From: Labilithrix sp. | GTDB taxonomy: Bacteria > Myxococcota_A > Polyangia > Polyangiales > Polyangiaceae | Reading direction: 5' to 3' | Length of the DNA: 64,000 bases | Assembly: GCA_019637155.1 (NCBI GenBank) | Contig: JAHBWE010000010.1 | Span: forward strand, 186,001 to 250,000 | Shown here: piece by piece, positions 46,371-54,595 of the stretch | How the letters are laid out: each line of letters opens with the position of its first letter | Numbering within the stretch: position 1 is the stretch's first letter | Position numbers and translations under genes: made by a program | Notes under the pieces: generated by a model | Told to the model about the DNA's origin: nothing | Seen by the model: only the letters and a program-made list of their open reading frames with translations | Database searches by the model: none

Positions 46371-48242
46371 TTACCAGGCGTGAAGGTCGACGACGCTAAA
46401 ACCCGCCGGGTCCCGTCCCGACACTCTCCAGACCCAGGCGTTGCCCCCGCTGAGCGCCACGATCGCAGAGTCGCGCGCGTCGGCCTCGCTCATCCCACCC
46501 ACGCGCACGAGCCGCGCGGGGTCGCGTCCGTTCGGCACGGCGTGGAAGAGCGGCTCGCCGTGACCGACCGCGATGACGCCGCCGTCGCTCGCGAGCAAGA
46601 TCCCGCCGTCGTACGCGCGGAGCCCGTAAAGCGGGCGCGGCGTGCCTTGCTCGGTGAGGTAGGCCTGGTGGTAGGTGAGGAGGCCGACCGGTCGCGGCGG
46701 GCTCGCGGGGTCCATCGTCCAGACGCCGCCGTCGCGATCGAGCACGTACGAGTTGTTCCGCCACACGTCGAGGTCGACGAGGGCGCCGTCGATCACCTGG
46801 TTCTCGGTGATCGGCTCCCACTCCGCGGAGTCGAAGCGCGCCACCGCGCCGACGCGATCGCCGCAGACGAGCATCCACAGCCGGAGGCCGCGGCCGTGGA
46901 GGGCGACGACGGACTCGTTCTCGTCGAGGTGCGCATCCGGCACGAAGCGACGGAACTGGCGGCCGTCGAACTCGAGGAGCGCGCCGGTGCCGTAGACGAG
47001 CACGCGATCGCCGGCGCCGCCGATGCCGCTCCACCAGGGCCGGCCGCGGGTCGGGCGCTGGAGCGGGTAGGACGTCGCGCGCCCGTGCGCGAGCTTGACC
47101 GCGTGCGTCGTGCTGAGCCCCCACACCGTGCCGTCGCGCGCGACGTAGAGATCGTTCAGCGCTTCGCCGACCTCCTGCGTCCCGGACGCGACGCCCTCGA
47201 CGACGTGGAGGACGACGCTCTGCCCGCCCGGCGCGCGGCCGAGGAGGTAGAAGTCGTCGGCGGACGCGCCGCTCGCGGCCTTGAACGAGAGCCGTCCGGC
47301 GGGGCTGATCGCGACGTGGAGCACCCCGCGCTGCACGAGCGGCGCCTCGCGCGGCGCGCGCCGCAGGTCGCGCACCGCGTCGGGGTGGCTCGGCTGGCTC
47401 TCTGCGTCGCTGAAGAAGTTCTCGTCGCGGAACGTGCGCAGCCAGCGAAAGACGTCCTCCGCCTCGAAGGTGTACACGCCGGTGCGGAGCGCGATCGTGA
47501 GCTTGAAGTCGTCGACGTTGAGGGCGAGCGAGGCCTTGCCGCTGTTGTCGAAGAGGCGATCGACGTCGCCGCGGATCTGGCGCTCCATCTCGCGGCCGAT
47601 GAGGAGCCCGATCGCCTCCGCGTCCGCGCTCTCCATCCGCCCGACGACGGGGTACTCGAAGCGGAACCCGAGCTCGTAGAGGAGGCGCTTCAGCCGCTCC
47701 GGCATCTTCGCCGCGCGCTCGACCTGCTCCTCGCGCTCGTCCGCGATCGCGTCGAGCCACTCGCCGAAGTGCGCGGCGAGCGGGGTCGCGAGGCCGTTCT
47801 GCCACTCGACGATCGGGAGCTCGCCTTGATGCCGGATCGAGCTCACGAGGCGGCGGCCGCCGCCTTTGTCGAAGCAGATGACGCGGTCGTCGGAGGCGCG
47901 GCAGAACGGGGCGTAGCGCGTGGCCTCGTTGACGCCGTCGAGGATCAGTTTGTCGGCCTCGGCTTCCATCTCGCTCGTGAGGAGGAAGACGTCGGGCTCG
48001 CCGATCGCGCTCGCGACGCGCATCGTCGCGACGTAGCTGGGGGGCAGCTCGGTCCCGAGGAGCTGCGACTGCGCCGCGAGCTCCTTCATCGGGAGGGGAT
48101 CGCCGAGGCGGTCTTTGTAGCCGCTCTTCACGAGCACGGTCTTGATGCGTTCGAGCGCGGCGAGCGCGAGGCGCGTCGGGTCGACGTTGCTGCGCGGCCT
48201 CGAGCCGCGCGTGACGCTCTTCTTCTTCGGCGTCTTCCTCAC
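46371..48242 (-). CDS. SUKH-like domain protein with beta-propeller-like region
   Basis: Protein of 623 residues. Residues about 50-155 match a SMI1/KNR4 (SUKH) pattern (LLGTELPPSYVATMRVASAIG; ICFDKGG; LPIVEWQNG), the immunity/binding fold. The C-terminal half (about 300-620) has repeated YVARDGTVWGLS-like motifs (VLDRDGGVWTMD; GGILLASDGGVIAV), suggesting a beta-propeller. It may bind a toxin or partner protein; no toxin gene is next to it. The N-terminus is basic (MRKTPKKKSVTRGSRPRS). Located between the M16 pair and a lipoprotein gene, same strand. Confidence 0.75.
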   Translation of the reverse strand: MRKTPKKKSVTRGSRPRSNVDPTRLALAALERIKTVLVKSGYKDRLGDPLPMKELAAQSQLLGTELPPSYVATMRVASAIGEPDVFLLTSEMEAEADKLILDGVNEATRYAPFCRASDDRVICFDKGGGRRLVSSIRHQGELPIVEWQNGLATPLAAHFGEWLDAIADEREEQVERAAKMPERLKRLLYELGFRFEYPVVGRMESADAEAIGLLIGREMERQIRGDVDRLFDNSGKASLALNVDDFKLTIALRTGVYTFEAEDVFRWLRTFRDENFFSDAESQPSHPDAVRDLRRAPREAPLVQRGVLHVAISPAGRLSFKAASGASADDFYLLGRAPGGQSVVLHVVEGVASGTQEVGEALNDLYVARDGTVWGLSTTHAVKLAHGRATSYPLQRPTRGRPWWSGIGGAGDRVLVYGTGALLEFDGRQFRRFVPDAHLDENESVVALHGRGLRLWMLVCGDRVGAVARFDSAEWEPITENQVIDGALVDLDVWRNNSYVLDRDGGVWTMDPASPPRPVGLLTYHQAYLTEQGTPRPLYGLRAYDGGILLASDGGVIAVGHGEPLFHAVPNGRDPARLVRVGGMSEADARDSAIVALSGGNAWVWRVSGRDPAGFSVVDLHAW

Positions 48243-48269
48243 CGGCTCTCGCCAGCGTACCAGGTCTCG

Positions 48270-48896
48270 TCAGCGTGAGCGCGATCGCGATCGTGACCGC
48301 GAGAAGTCCCAGGCGCAGCAGAGGACGCCGGCGGTGGCGGGGATGCGGAGGAGCAGGCCCGCGCCGAGGAGCGGGTAGCCCGCGTCGCTCGGCAGCTTCT
48401 GGTAGCCGCCCTCGAAGTACGCGCCGAGCGCGAACGTGCCGAACGCGACGCCCCAGTAGTAGCTGGGACCCGACGAGGTCGACTCGAGCGGATCGCCCTC
48501 GGTGCCGTTGAAGAGCTCGATCGACGCGCGGAGCATCCCGCTCGCGGCGAAGTCGGCGCCGGGACGGAAGTAATACTCCGCGCGCGGTCCGGCGAACGCG
48601 CGCCAGAAGCGGCCGCCCGCGATGCGAGGGCCGCCTTCGAGGTAGAGGCCGTGGACGGGGAGGCGGCCGAGCCCGTAGTCCTTGCTCGTCTGCACGTAGC
48701 CTCCGCCGACGTCGAGCGGGAAGTCCTTGCTCGGGACGAGGCTCGCGACGTGCGTGCCGACGGAGAAGCGGTAACCGTGATCGCCGCCCAGCCGCGCGGC
48801 GTAGCCGACGTCGCCCTTGAGCGGGGGCGTCATGAAGGGCAGGCAGCCGCTCCCGGCGGCGACGACGAAGAACGCGACGAGCGCCCTCCGGATCAC
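48270..48896 (-). CDS. lipoprotein/outer-membrane-like protein coupled to lepA
   Basis: Protein of 208 residues with GTG start overlapping the lepA stop (GTGA, 48893-48896). Lipobox-like GSGCLP, then beta-strand-rich sequence (YRFSVGTHVASLV; RAEYYFRPGADF; YYWGVAFGTFALGAYFEG). It ends in a run of Ser-Arg pairs encoded by a GATCGC-type repeat at 48270-48300, probably a recent slippage tract. Function unknown. Confidence 0.74.
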   Translation of the reverse strand: MIRRALVAFFVVAAGSGCLPFMTPPLKGDVGYAARLGGDHGYRFSVGTHVASLVPSKDFPLDVGGGYVQTSKDYGLGRLPVHGLYLEGGPRIAGGRFWRAFAGPRAEYYFRPGADFAASGMLRASIELFNGTEGDPLESTSSGPSYYWGVAFGTFALGAYFEGGYQKLPSDAGYPLLGAGLLLRIPATAGVLCCAWDFSRSRSRSRSR

Positions 48897-50713
48897 TGCT
48901 CGACTTTGAGGATCGCGAGGAAGGCCTTCTGCGGGATCTCGACGTTGCCGACCTGCTTCATCCGCTTCTTCCCCTCTTTTTGCTTCTCGAGCAGCTTCCG
49001 CTTGCGGCTGATGTCGCCGCCGTAGCACTTCGCGGTGACGTCCTTCCGCAGCGCGCGGACGGTCTCGCGGGCGATGATCTTGCCGCCGATCGCGGCCTGG
49101 ATCGCGACCTCGTACTGCTGCTGCGGCACGAACTCCTTGAGCTTCTCGGCGAGCCCGCGGCCGCGGTTGTAGGCGCGATCTTTGTGGACGATGATCGAGA
49201 GCGCGTCGAGCGGGTCGCCGTTGACGAGCATGTCGACCTTCACGAGGTTGCCGACGCGGTAGTCGATGAACTCGTAATCCATCGAGGCGTAGCCGCGGGA
49301 CACGCTCTTCAGCTTGTCGTGGAAGTCGAAGAGGACCTCGGCGAAGGGGACCTCGTAGACGATGATGTAGCGGTCGGCGCTGGGGCAGGTCATGTTGACC
49401 TGCGTGCCGCGCTTCTCCTGACACAGCGTGATCGCGGCGCCGACGTACTCCTGCGGGACGTGGATGGTGAGCTTGACGTAGGGCTCCTCCATCCGGTCGA
49501 TGAGCTGCGGGGCGGGGAGCTTGGTCGGGTTGTCGACCGTGACCCTCTCTCCGTCGGTCTTGAACACGTGGTAGACGACGGACGGCGCGCTCGTGATGAG
49601 GTCGAGGTTGAACTCGCGGTCGAGGCGCTCCTGGATGATCTCCATGTGGAGGAGCCCCAGGAAGCCGCAGCGGTACCCGAACCCGAGCGCCTCGGAGGAG
49701 TCGGGCTCGAAGTTGAACGCGGCGTCGTTCAGGTGGAGCTTCTCGAGCGCGTCGCGGAGGGCGGAGTAGTCGGAGGCGTCGGTCGGGAACACGCCGGCGA
49801 AGACCATCGGCTTCACCTCTTTGAAGCCGGGGAGCGCGTCGGTCGCCTCGCGCGAGGTCTGGCCGTGCGGATGCGTAATGGTGTCGCCGACCTTCGTGTC
49901 GTGGACGGACTTGATGTTGGCGGCGAGGAACCCGACCTCGCCGGGACCGACCTCGTCGAGCGCGGTCGAGAAGGGCGTGAAGGTGCCGAGCTCGGTCACC
50001 TCGTACTGGCCCTTGGTCGACATGAACTTCACGACGTCGCCGCGCTTGATGCTGCCGTCGACGACGCGGAACATGACCATCGCGCCGCGGTACGAGTCGT
50101 ACCAGGAGTCGAAGATGAGGGCGCGGAGCGGGGCGTCGGGGTTCCCCTTCGGCGGCGGGCACTTCTCGACGATCTGCTCGAGGATCTCGGGGACGCCGAC
50201 CCCGGTCTTGCCGCTGCAGGGCACGGCGTCGGAGGTGTCGAGCCCGATGATCTGCTCGATCTCCTGCTTGGTCTTGTCGAGATCGCTCGAGGGGAGGTCG
50301 ACCTTGTTGAGGACGGGGATGACCTCGAGGCCCTGGTCGATGGCGAGGTACACGTTGGCGAGGGTCTGCGCCTCGACGCCCTGCGTCGAATCGACGACGA
50401 GGATGGCGCCTTCGCACGCCGAGAGCGAGCGGGAGACCTCGTAGTTGAAGTCGACGTGGCCGGGGGTGTCGATCAGGTTGAGCTGGTAGGTCTCGCCGTC
50501 CTTGGCCTTGAATTTGAGGCGGACGTTCTGGGCTTTGACGGTGATGCCGCGCTCACGCTCGATGTCGAGCTTGTCGAGGAACTGTTCCCGCGCCTCGCGC
50601 TGCGTGAGGGCCCCCGTCACCTCGAGGATGCGATCGGCGAGCGTCGACTTCCCATGGTCGATGTGCGCGATGATCGAGAAGTTTCGAATCTTGGACTGAG
50701 GCGTCGTCGGCAC
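48893..50713 (-). CDS. lepA: elongation factor 4 (LepA)
   Basis: Protein of 606 residues, normal length. G1 AHIDHGKST, G3 DTPGHVDF, G4 NKVDLP; the LepA C-terminal domain (KRKLLEKQKEGKKRMK) is complete. It binds ribosomes and helps translation under stress. Its 5' region holds repeat R3, whose conserved GTTGA end lies 23 bp from the ATG. The stop couples to the lipoprotein gene. Confidence 0.97.
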   Translation of the reverse strand: MPTTPQSKIRNFSIIAHIDHGKSTLADRILEVTGALTQREAREQFLDKLDIERERGITVKAQNVRLKFKAKDGETYQLNLIDTPGHVDFNYEVSRSLSACEGAILVVDSTQGVEAQTLANVYLAIDQGLEVIPVLNKVDLPSSDLDKTKQEIEQIIGLDTSDAVPCSGKTGVGVPEILEQIVEKCPPPKGNPDAPLRALIFDSWYDSYRGAMVMFRVVDGSIKRGDVVKFMSTKGQYEVTELGTFTPFSTALDEVGPGEVGFLAANIKSVHDTKVGDTITHPHGQTSREATDALPGFKEVKPMVFAGVFPTDASDYSALRDALEKLHLNDAAFNFEPDSSEALGFGYRCGFLGLLHMEIIQERLDREFNLDLITSAPSVVYHVFKTDGERVTVDNPTKLPAPQLIDRMEEPYVKLTIHVPQEYVGAAITLCQEKRGTQVNMTCPSADRYIIVYEVPFAEVLFDFHDKLKSVSRGYASMDYEFIDYRVGNLVKVDMLVNGDPLDALSIIVHKDRAYNRGRGLAEKLKEFVPQQQYEVAIQAAIGGKIIARETVRALRKDVTAKCYGGDISRKRKLLEKQKEGKKRMKQVGNVEIPQKAFLAILKVEQ

Positions 50714-50736
50714 GGCGCGCTACTCATATCATCTTC

Positions 50737-50838
50737 TCAACGTCGGGGCTTCGCCCCGACACCCCACCCCAGACACGGCCCTCGCGCTGCGCGCGAGGGT
50801 CGCTTCGCGACCGCTTGCGCGGCCGCTTCTGGGGCCCC
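50737..50838 (-). repeat. structured dispersed repeat, copy R3 (lepA 5' region)
   Basis: Minus-orientation copy. Read along its own strand: outer stem CCCCAGA/TCTGGGG with CGGCC/GGCCG; hairpin GGTCGC-GAA-GCGACC; a clear middle hairpin CCTCGCGC-GCA-GCGCGAGG; 3' hairpin GTCGGGGC-GAA-GCCCCGAC. The stems differ from R1/R2 by paired changes. If the lepA promoter lies upstream, this would be in the lepA leader RNA. Confidence 0.92.
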
Positions 50839-50885
50839 GTTTCATGGCGGCCTCGTGCCCTCTGCGGGTGCTTCCGTATCGTCCG

Positions 50886-51210
50886 TCACTCAATCGCGCC
50901 CATCTCGCGCGCGGCTGGCCCCGGCGAGCCCGCGACTCTTCACTCAACGCCTGCATCGCAGGCATATCCCGCGTGGGTGCCTGCGGTCCTTCACTCAACG
51001 CGCTCTCCCATCACCGCACGCAGGCATCGCCGCGTGGGGCCCATGGAGCCCGGCCCTTCACTCAACGCGCCCCTTGCATCTCCCGCGCGGGTGCTCGAAG
51101 GAAGCCGCTGAAGGGCGACATGCTTAGCCCGTGGTGGCTCGATGTGCCTTGCATCTCCCGCGCGGTGCCCGAAGGAAAGCCCGCGGCCCGTCACTCAACG
51201 CCTCCCCCGC
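50886..51210. repeat. degenerate tandem repeats with TCACTCAACGC core
   Basis: Five occurrences of TCACTCAA(CG) at 50886, 50940, 50991, 51058 and 51191, spaced about 50-70 bp (last gap double). Between them other pieces recur, for example CCTTGCATCTCCCGCGCGG at 51072 and 51147. GCCTGCATCGCAGGC at about 50949 is a hairpin. The TCAACG core is also the end of the R repeats, so the tract may derive from them. No ORF here is convincing. Confidence 0.7.
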
Positions 51211-51264
51211 CTACACTCTCGCCGAGGTCTTCTTGCCAGCGGCGGCGATGGCGTGCGCGGTCTT

Positions 51265-51534
51265 CTACTTCTTGCCGGCGGCGGCGATGGGCGGGGGCGC
51301 GTCGGAGTGGAGCGCGTCGCGCTCGCGGACGTCGGGGGGGCGCGGTGAGTCGCTCTCCGGTGTCTCGACGAGGGAGAGCTGGCCGGGAAGGAGGTGCGCG
51401 TAGTGACGCAGAACGAGATCGATGCCCTCACGGATGTAGACGGCGACAGGCACCTTCGTACGATCGTGCAGGAGCTTCAGCTTGTCGGCCTGCTCCGGCG
51501 TCACGTAGATGGTGGTCGAGATCTTCTTCCGCAT
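51265..51534 (-). CDS. ribbon-helix-helix DNA-binding protein
   Basis: Protein of 89 residues. The N-terminal half (ISTTIYVTPEQADKLKLLH, then VPVAVYIREGIDLVLRHYA) is a ribbon-helix-helix unit that binds DNA as a dimer. The Pro/Asp-rich tail ends IAAAGKK. Just past the stop the same codons recur (AHAIAAAGKKTSARV), a tandem duplication split by the stop codon. Target unknown; the AT-rich region upstream has palindromes it might bind. Confidence 0.85.
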   Translation of the reverse strand: MRKKISTTIYVTPEQADKLKLLHDRTKVPVAVYIREGIDLVLRHYAHLLPGQLSLVETPESDSPRPPDVRERDALHSDAPPPIAAAGKK

Positions 51535-51830
51535 GGTCCGCGTTTTTCGTCTGTTGTTTCCGCGTCTTTGAGAGGTCTAACGCACGGGTCGCTCGGCCAC
51601 TAGCTCCTTGAGTTGGGGCCGCGCGCACCCATCCGCATGGATATACACTACGTGAACATACGTGACGGTCAAGGGCGACCGTGAACCTGTGGAGAACCTT
51701 TGGAAGAAGCACGTTTGTGCACAATGTAAGCATAGTAATTTCCACTAATTAGCGGTGTGTAGGGGAAGGGGCGGCGGTGCGGCACGGTGCGGCTTGCGGA
51801 CCAGCTGAGGCGGGGTCTATCGTGACGCGG
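51535..51830. promoter_or_regulatory. AT-rich divergent intergenic region
   Basis: Separates the RHH gene from the first Ca-loop lipoprotein gene. It holds an ACGTGAACATACGTGAC stretch with repeated CGTGA, an inverted repeat ACGGTC-N6-GACCGT at about 51664-51681 and a 10-bp palindrome TTGTGCACAA (about 51713-51722), followed by AT-rich sequence (AATTTCCACTAATTAG). It likely holds both promoters; the operators are guesses. Confidence 0.5.
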
Positions 51831-52589
51831 ATGCGCGGTGTCGTCCTCGGCGTTCTCGGAGCCGCGTCACTGGCCGTCGCGGCCTCCGTCGGGTTCGGGT
51901 GCGGGGGAGAGAGCTCGGCGACCGCGAACGCGAAGCTGCCGGAGGGGGTCCGTTCGCAGTCCATCGAGCACGAGGCGTGCTCGGAGAGCGGTCATCGCGT
52001 CGAGCAAGTCGACGTGAACAACGACGGGCGCCCCGACATCAAGCGCGTCTACGAGGGCAACCACGAGGTGTGTCGCATCAGCGACCTCAATCGCGACGGC
52101 AAGCCGGACATGTTCGAGTACTACGACACGGCCGGGAACCTCCGTCGGCGCGAGGCCGACTACGACGACAACGGGATCGTCAACTCGATCGAGATCTACG
52201 AGAACGGGAAGATCGTGCGCGCCGAGCTCGATGCGACGAGCCAGGGCCGGATCGACACGTGGGACACGTTCGACGCGAGTGGAAAACGCACGAAGCGCGA
52301 GCGCGACACGAACGGCGACGGGCGCGTCGACCAGTGGTGGACCTACGAGGGCGACAAGGTGACGATCGCCTCCGACAAGAACGGCGACGGAAAGCCCGAT
52401 CCCGACTCCATCGTCACGCTCGGCGGGTCGGGCGGGGGAGGCAGCGCGGCCGCCGCACCGGCCGACGCGGGGCTGCCGCCGCCCCCGGCGCCTCCGTCGG
52501 CGCCCGGGTCCGAGCCCGAGCCGCCGTCGCCGTCCCCTGCGGCGGTGCCGGACGCAGGTCCCCCGAGGCGCGGAGGCGCGCAGCGATGA
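51831..52589 (+). CDS. Ca-loop repeat lipoprotein A
   Basis: Protein of 252 residues. Signal peptide with Cys at FGCGG. Four repeats of DxNxDGxxD type (DVNNDGRPDI, DLNRDGKPDM, DTNGDGRVDQ, DKNGDGKPDP) alternate with YEG/YYD-type strands, like thrombospondin-3 or EF-hand-like surface proteins. Tail Pro/Ala/Gly-rich. An upstream GTG at 51822 is an alternative start. The stop overlaps the next start as ATGA. Confidence 0.82.
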   Translation: MRGVVLGVLGAASLAVAASVGFGCGGESSATANAKLPEGVRSQSIEHEACSESGHRVEQVDVNNDGRPDIKRVYEGNHEVCRISDLNRDGKPDMFEYYDTAGNLRRREADYDDNGIVNSIEIYENGKIVRAELDATSQGRIDTWDTFDASGKRTKRERDTNGDGRVDQWWTYEGDKVTIASDKNGDGKPDPDSIVTLGGSGGGGSAAAAPADAGLPPPPAPPSAPGSEPEPPSPSPAAVPDAGPPRRGGAQR

Positions 52590-53374
52590 ACGGGCGGAGC
52601 GTCTTCTGGCTCGGTGTCTTCGTGTCGCTCGGCACCGCCGGTGCGATGGCGTGCGGCGGCGACAAGGCGCCCACCGCCGCGAAGACGCCGACCGCCCCCG
52701 GCGGCTCGAAGGACCCTTCGAAGTGGCCGGCCGACGACCGGTCGATGTGCGACTGGCGCAACAAGCCCGAGCTCGAGGTATCGGAGACCGTCGGCCCCGG
52801 CGCGCTGAAGCCGAACGTCCGCCGCGTCTACAAGATCTTCGGCGAGGGCGAGAACCGACACAAGACGCTCGCGTGCCGCGAGATCGACACGAACCTCGAC
52901 GGCATCAAGGACGTGGTCCGCACCTTCAACAACAAGGGCGAGGCCCTCCACGAGGAGGCCGATCGCGACTACGACGGTCGCATCGACGTGTGGCTCAACT
53001 TCGTCGACGGCCGCCTCGCCCAGGAGGACGTGGACACGAACCACGACGGCAAGCCCGACGTCTGGAAGTTCTACGTGAACGGCCAGCTCCAGCGCATCCG
53101 CCGCGACCGTAACGGCGACGGCAAGCCCGACATCTGGGAGATGTACTCGAAGGGCCGCCTCGAGCGCATCGGCACGGACGAGACGTTCGACGGCCACGTC
53201 GACCGCTGGGACCGCGACGAGCAGCTGAAGTACGAGGCCGACACCGCGGAGAGGAAGGCGCGCGAGCAGACGGAAGACGCGGGCGTGCAGACCCAGTCCG
53301 CGCCGACGATCGGCCCGCAGGACGCCGGCGCTCCCGCGGACGCGGGCGCGAAGAAGGGCGCCACGGCGAAGTAG
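52586..53374 (+). CDS. Ca-loop repeat lipoprotein B (paralogue of A)
   Basis: Protein of 262 residues, same layout as the gene before it: Cys after AMACGG, then Asp-rich loops (DTNLDGIKDV, DRDYDGRIDV, DTNHDGKPDV, DRNGDGKPDI) and a QTEDAGVQ-type tail. The pair arose by tandem duplication and is coupled by ATGA. Expected at the cell surface; function unknown. Confidence 0.82.
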   Translation: MNGRSVFWLGVFVSLGTAGAMACGGDKAPTAAKTPTAPGGSKDPSKWPADDRSMCDWRNKPELEVSETVGPGALKPNVRRVYKIFGEGENRHKTLACREIDTNLDGIKDVVRTFNNKGEALHEEADRDYDGRIDVWLNFVDGRLAQEDVDTNHDGKPDVWKFYVNGQLQRIRRDRNGDGKPDIWEMYSKGRLERIGTDETFDGHVDRWDRDEQLKYEADTAERKAREQTEDAGVQTQSAPTIGPQDAGAPADAGAKKGATAK

Positions 53375-53437
53375 CGAGTCGGCGCCTCGAACCAAGCGCT
53401 GCGCGTCCGTGCTAGGACCCGCCCGACGGTATTCGCC

Positions 53438-54595
53438 ATGGAACGTATCCAGAAGATCCTCGCTCACGGCGGTGTCGCATCGCGTCGCGCGGCCGAGCAG
53501 CTCATCCTCGAAGGCCGCGTCCGCGTGAACGGCAAGGTCGTCACGGAGCTCGGCGCGAAGGCCGACGCGCGGCGTGACCGCGTCGAGGTCGACGGCAAGC
53601 GTGTGGTCGCGGAGGAGCTGGTCTACGTCGTGCTCCACAAGCCGCGCGGCGTGGTGGCGACGATGCATGATCCGGAGGGTCGTCCCACGGTGCAGGAGCT
53701 GCTCAAGAGCATCCCTGGTCGAGTGTATCCGGTCGGCCGGCTGGACTTCGCGACGAGCGGCGTGCTCCTCGCGACGAACGACGGTGAGCTCGCGGACGGC
53801 CTCCTCCATCCGCGGAAGGCGGTCCCGAAGACGTACGTGCTCAAGGTGAAGGGCTTGATGAAGCCGGACGACATCGAGCGCTGGCGCAAGGGCGTGCGTC
53901 TCGAGGACGGTCCGACGCTCCCCGCGCAAGCGAAGCTCTTGCGCCACGAGGCGGACAAGACGTGGCTCGAGCTCACGATCACGGAGGGCCGCAACCAGCA
54001 GATCCGCCGCATGGGCGAAGCGACGGGCTTCCCGGTGATGCGCCTCGCGCGCGTCGCGTTCGCCGAGATCAGCGCAGAGGGCCTCGCGCCGGGACGCTGG
54101 CGCCACCTCACACGCGACGAGCTCGTGGACCTACGCAAGACGTACGGCGTGCCGCGGTCTCTCCCGTCCGCCCCCGACGCAGGCCCGAAGCGCCTGCAGA
54201 CAAAGGCCGTCTTCGTCCGCGGCGCCGTCAAGGGCGCCGCCGGCCGCACGACCCGCAACGCCGGCGCCGAAGCCCAGCCACGCACACCTCGCAAGTCCCC
54301 CGACGAAAACTGGGGCGATCGCCCCACGCCCCGCGCCGGTGGTGGCGACCGCGCACGTCCCACGCCCCGCGCCGGTGGTGGGCGTACGGGCAGTGGTGGC
54401 GACCGTGAGACGCGGGGGAGCGTCGAGGGTGGGCGTCGAGGCGAGGGCGGCGGAGAGCGCACGTCACGACGCGGTCGGTCGTCGGATGCAGGTTGGGGCC
54501 GCGACGCACAGGCAGGCTCGTCGACCCGAGGCGGAGCTCGTCCTCGCGACAACGCCTCCGCGGGCGGAAAACCGCGCGCTCGCCGTCCCCGCTGA
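53438..54595 (+). CDS. RluB/RsuA-type pseudouridine synthase with RGG-like tail
   Basis: Protein of 385 residues. An S4 domain (RIQKILAHGGVASRRAAEQL) is followed by the pseudouridine synthase domain with catalytic Asp in GRLDFATSGVLLATNDG and the QQIRRMG motif. It modifies rRNA. The C-terminal 135 residues are basic, Gly/Arg/Pro-rich and include a duplicated PTPRAGGG unit; this is probably an RNA-binding disordered tail, longer than usual. The start at 53438 is the S4 beginning. Confidence 0.93.
   Translation: MERIQKILAHGGVASRRAAEQLILEGRVRVNGKVVTELGAKADARRDRVEVDGKRVVAEELVYVVLHKPRGVVATMHDPEGRPTVQELLKSIPGRVYPVGRLDFATSGVLLATNDGELADGLLHPRKAVPKTYVLKVKGLMKPDDIERWRKGVRLEDGPTLPAQAKLLRHEADKTWLELTITEGRNQQIRRMGEATGFPVMRLARVAFAEISAEGLAPGRWRHLTRDELVDLRKTYGVPRSLPSAPDAGPKRLQTKAVFVRGAVKGAAGRTTRNAGAEAQPRTPRKSPDENWGDRPTPRAGGGDRARPTPRAGGGRTGSGGDRETRGSVEGGRRGEGGGERTSRRGRSSDAGWGRDAQAGSSTRGGARPRDNASAGGKPRARRPR

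Noticed and set aside
48270..48300. Ser-Arg run as a functional domain
   Set aside because: It is encoded by a short GATCGC-type repeat and is more likely a slippage tail.
50886..51210. Possible CRISPR array or coding region
   Set aside because: Spacing is irregular, the spacers resemble each other, and reading frames here are broken or low-complexity.
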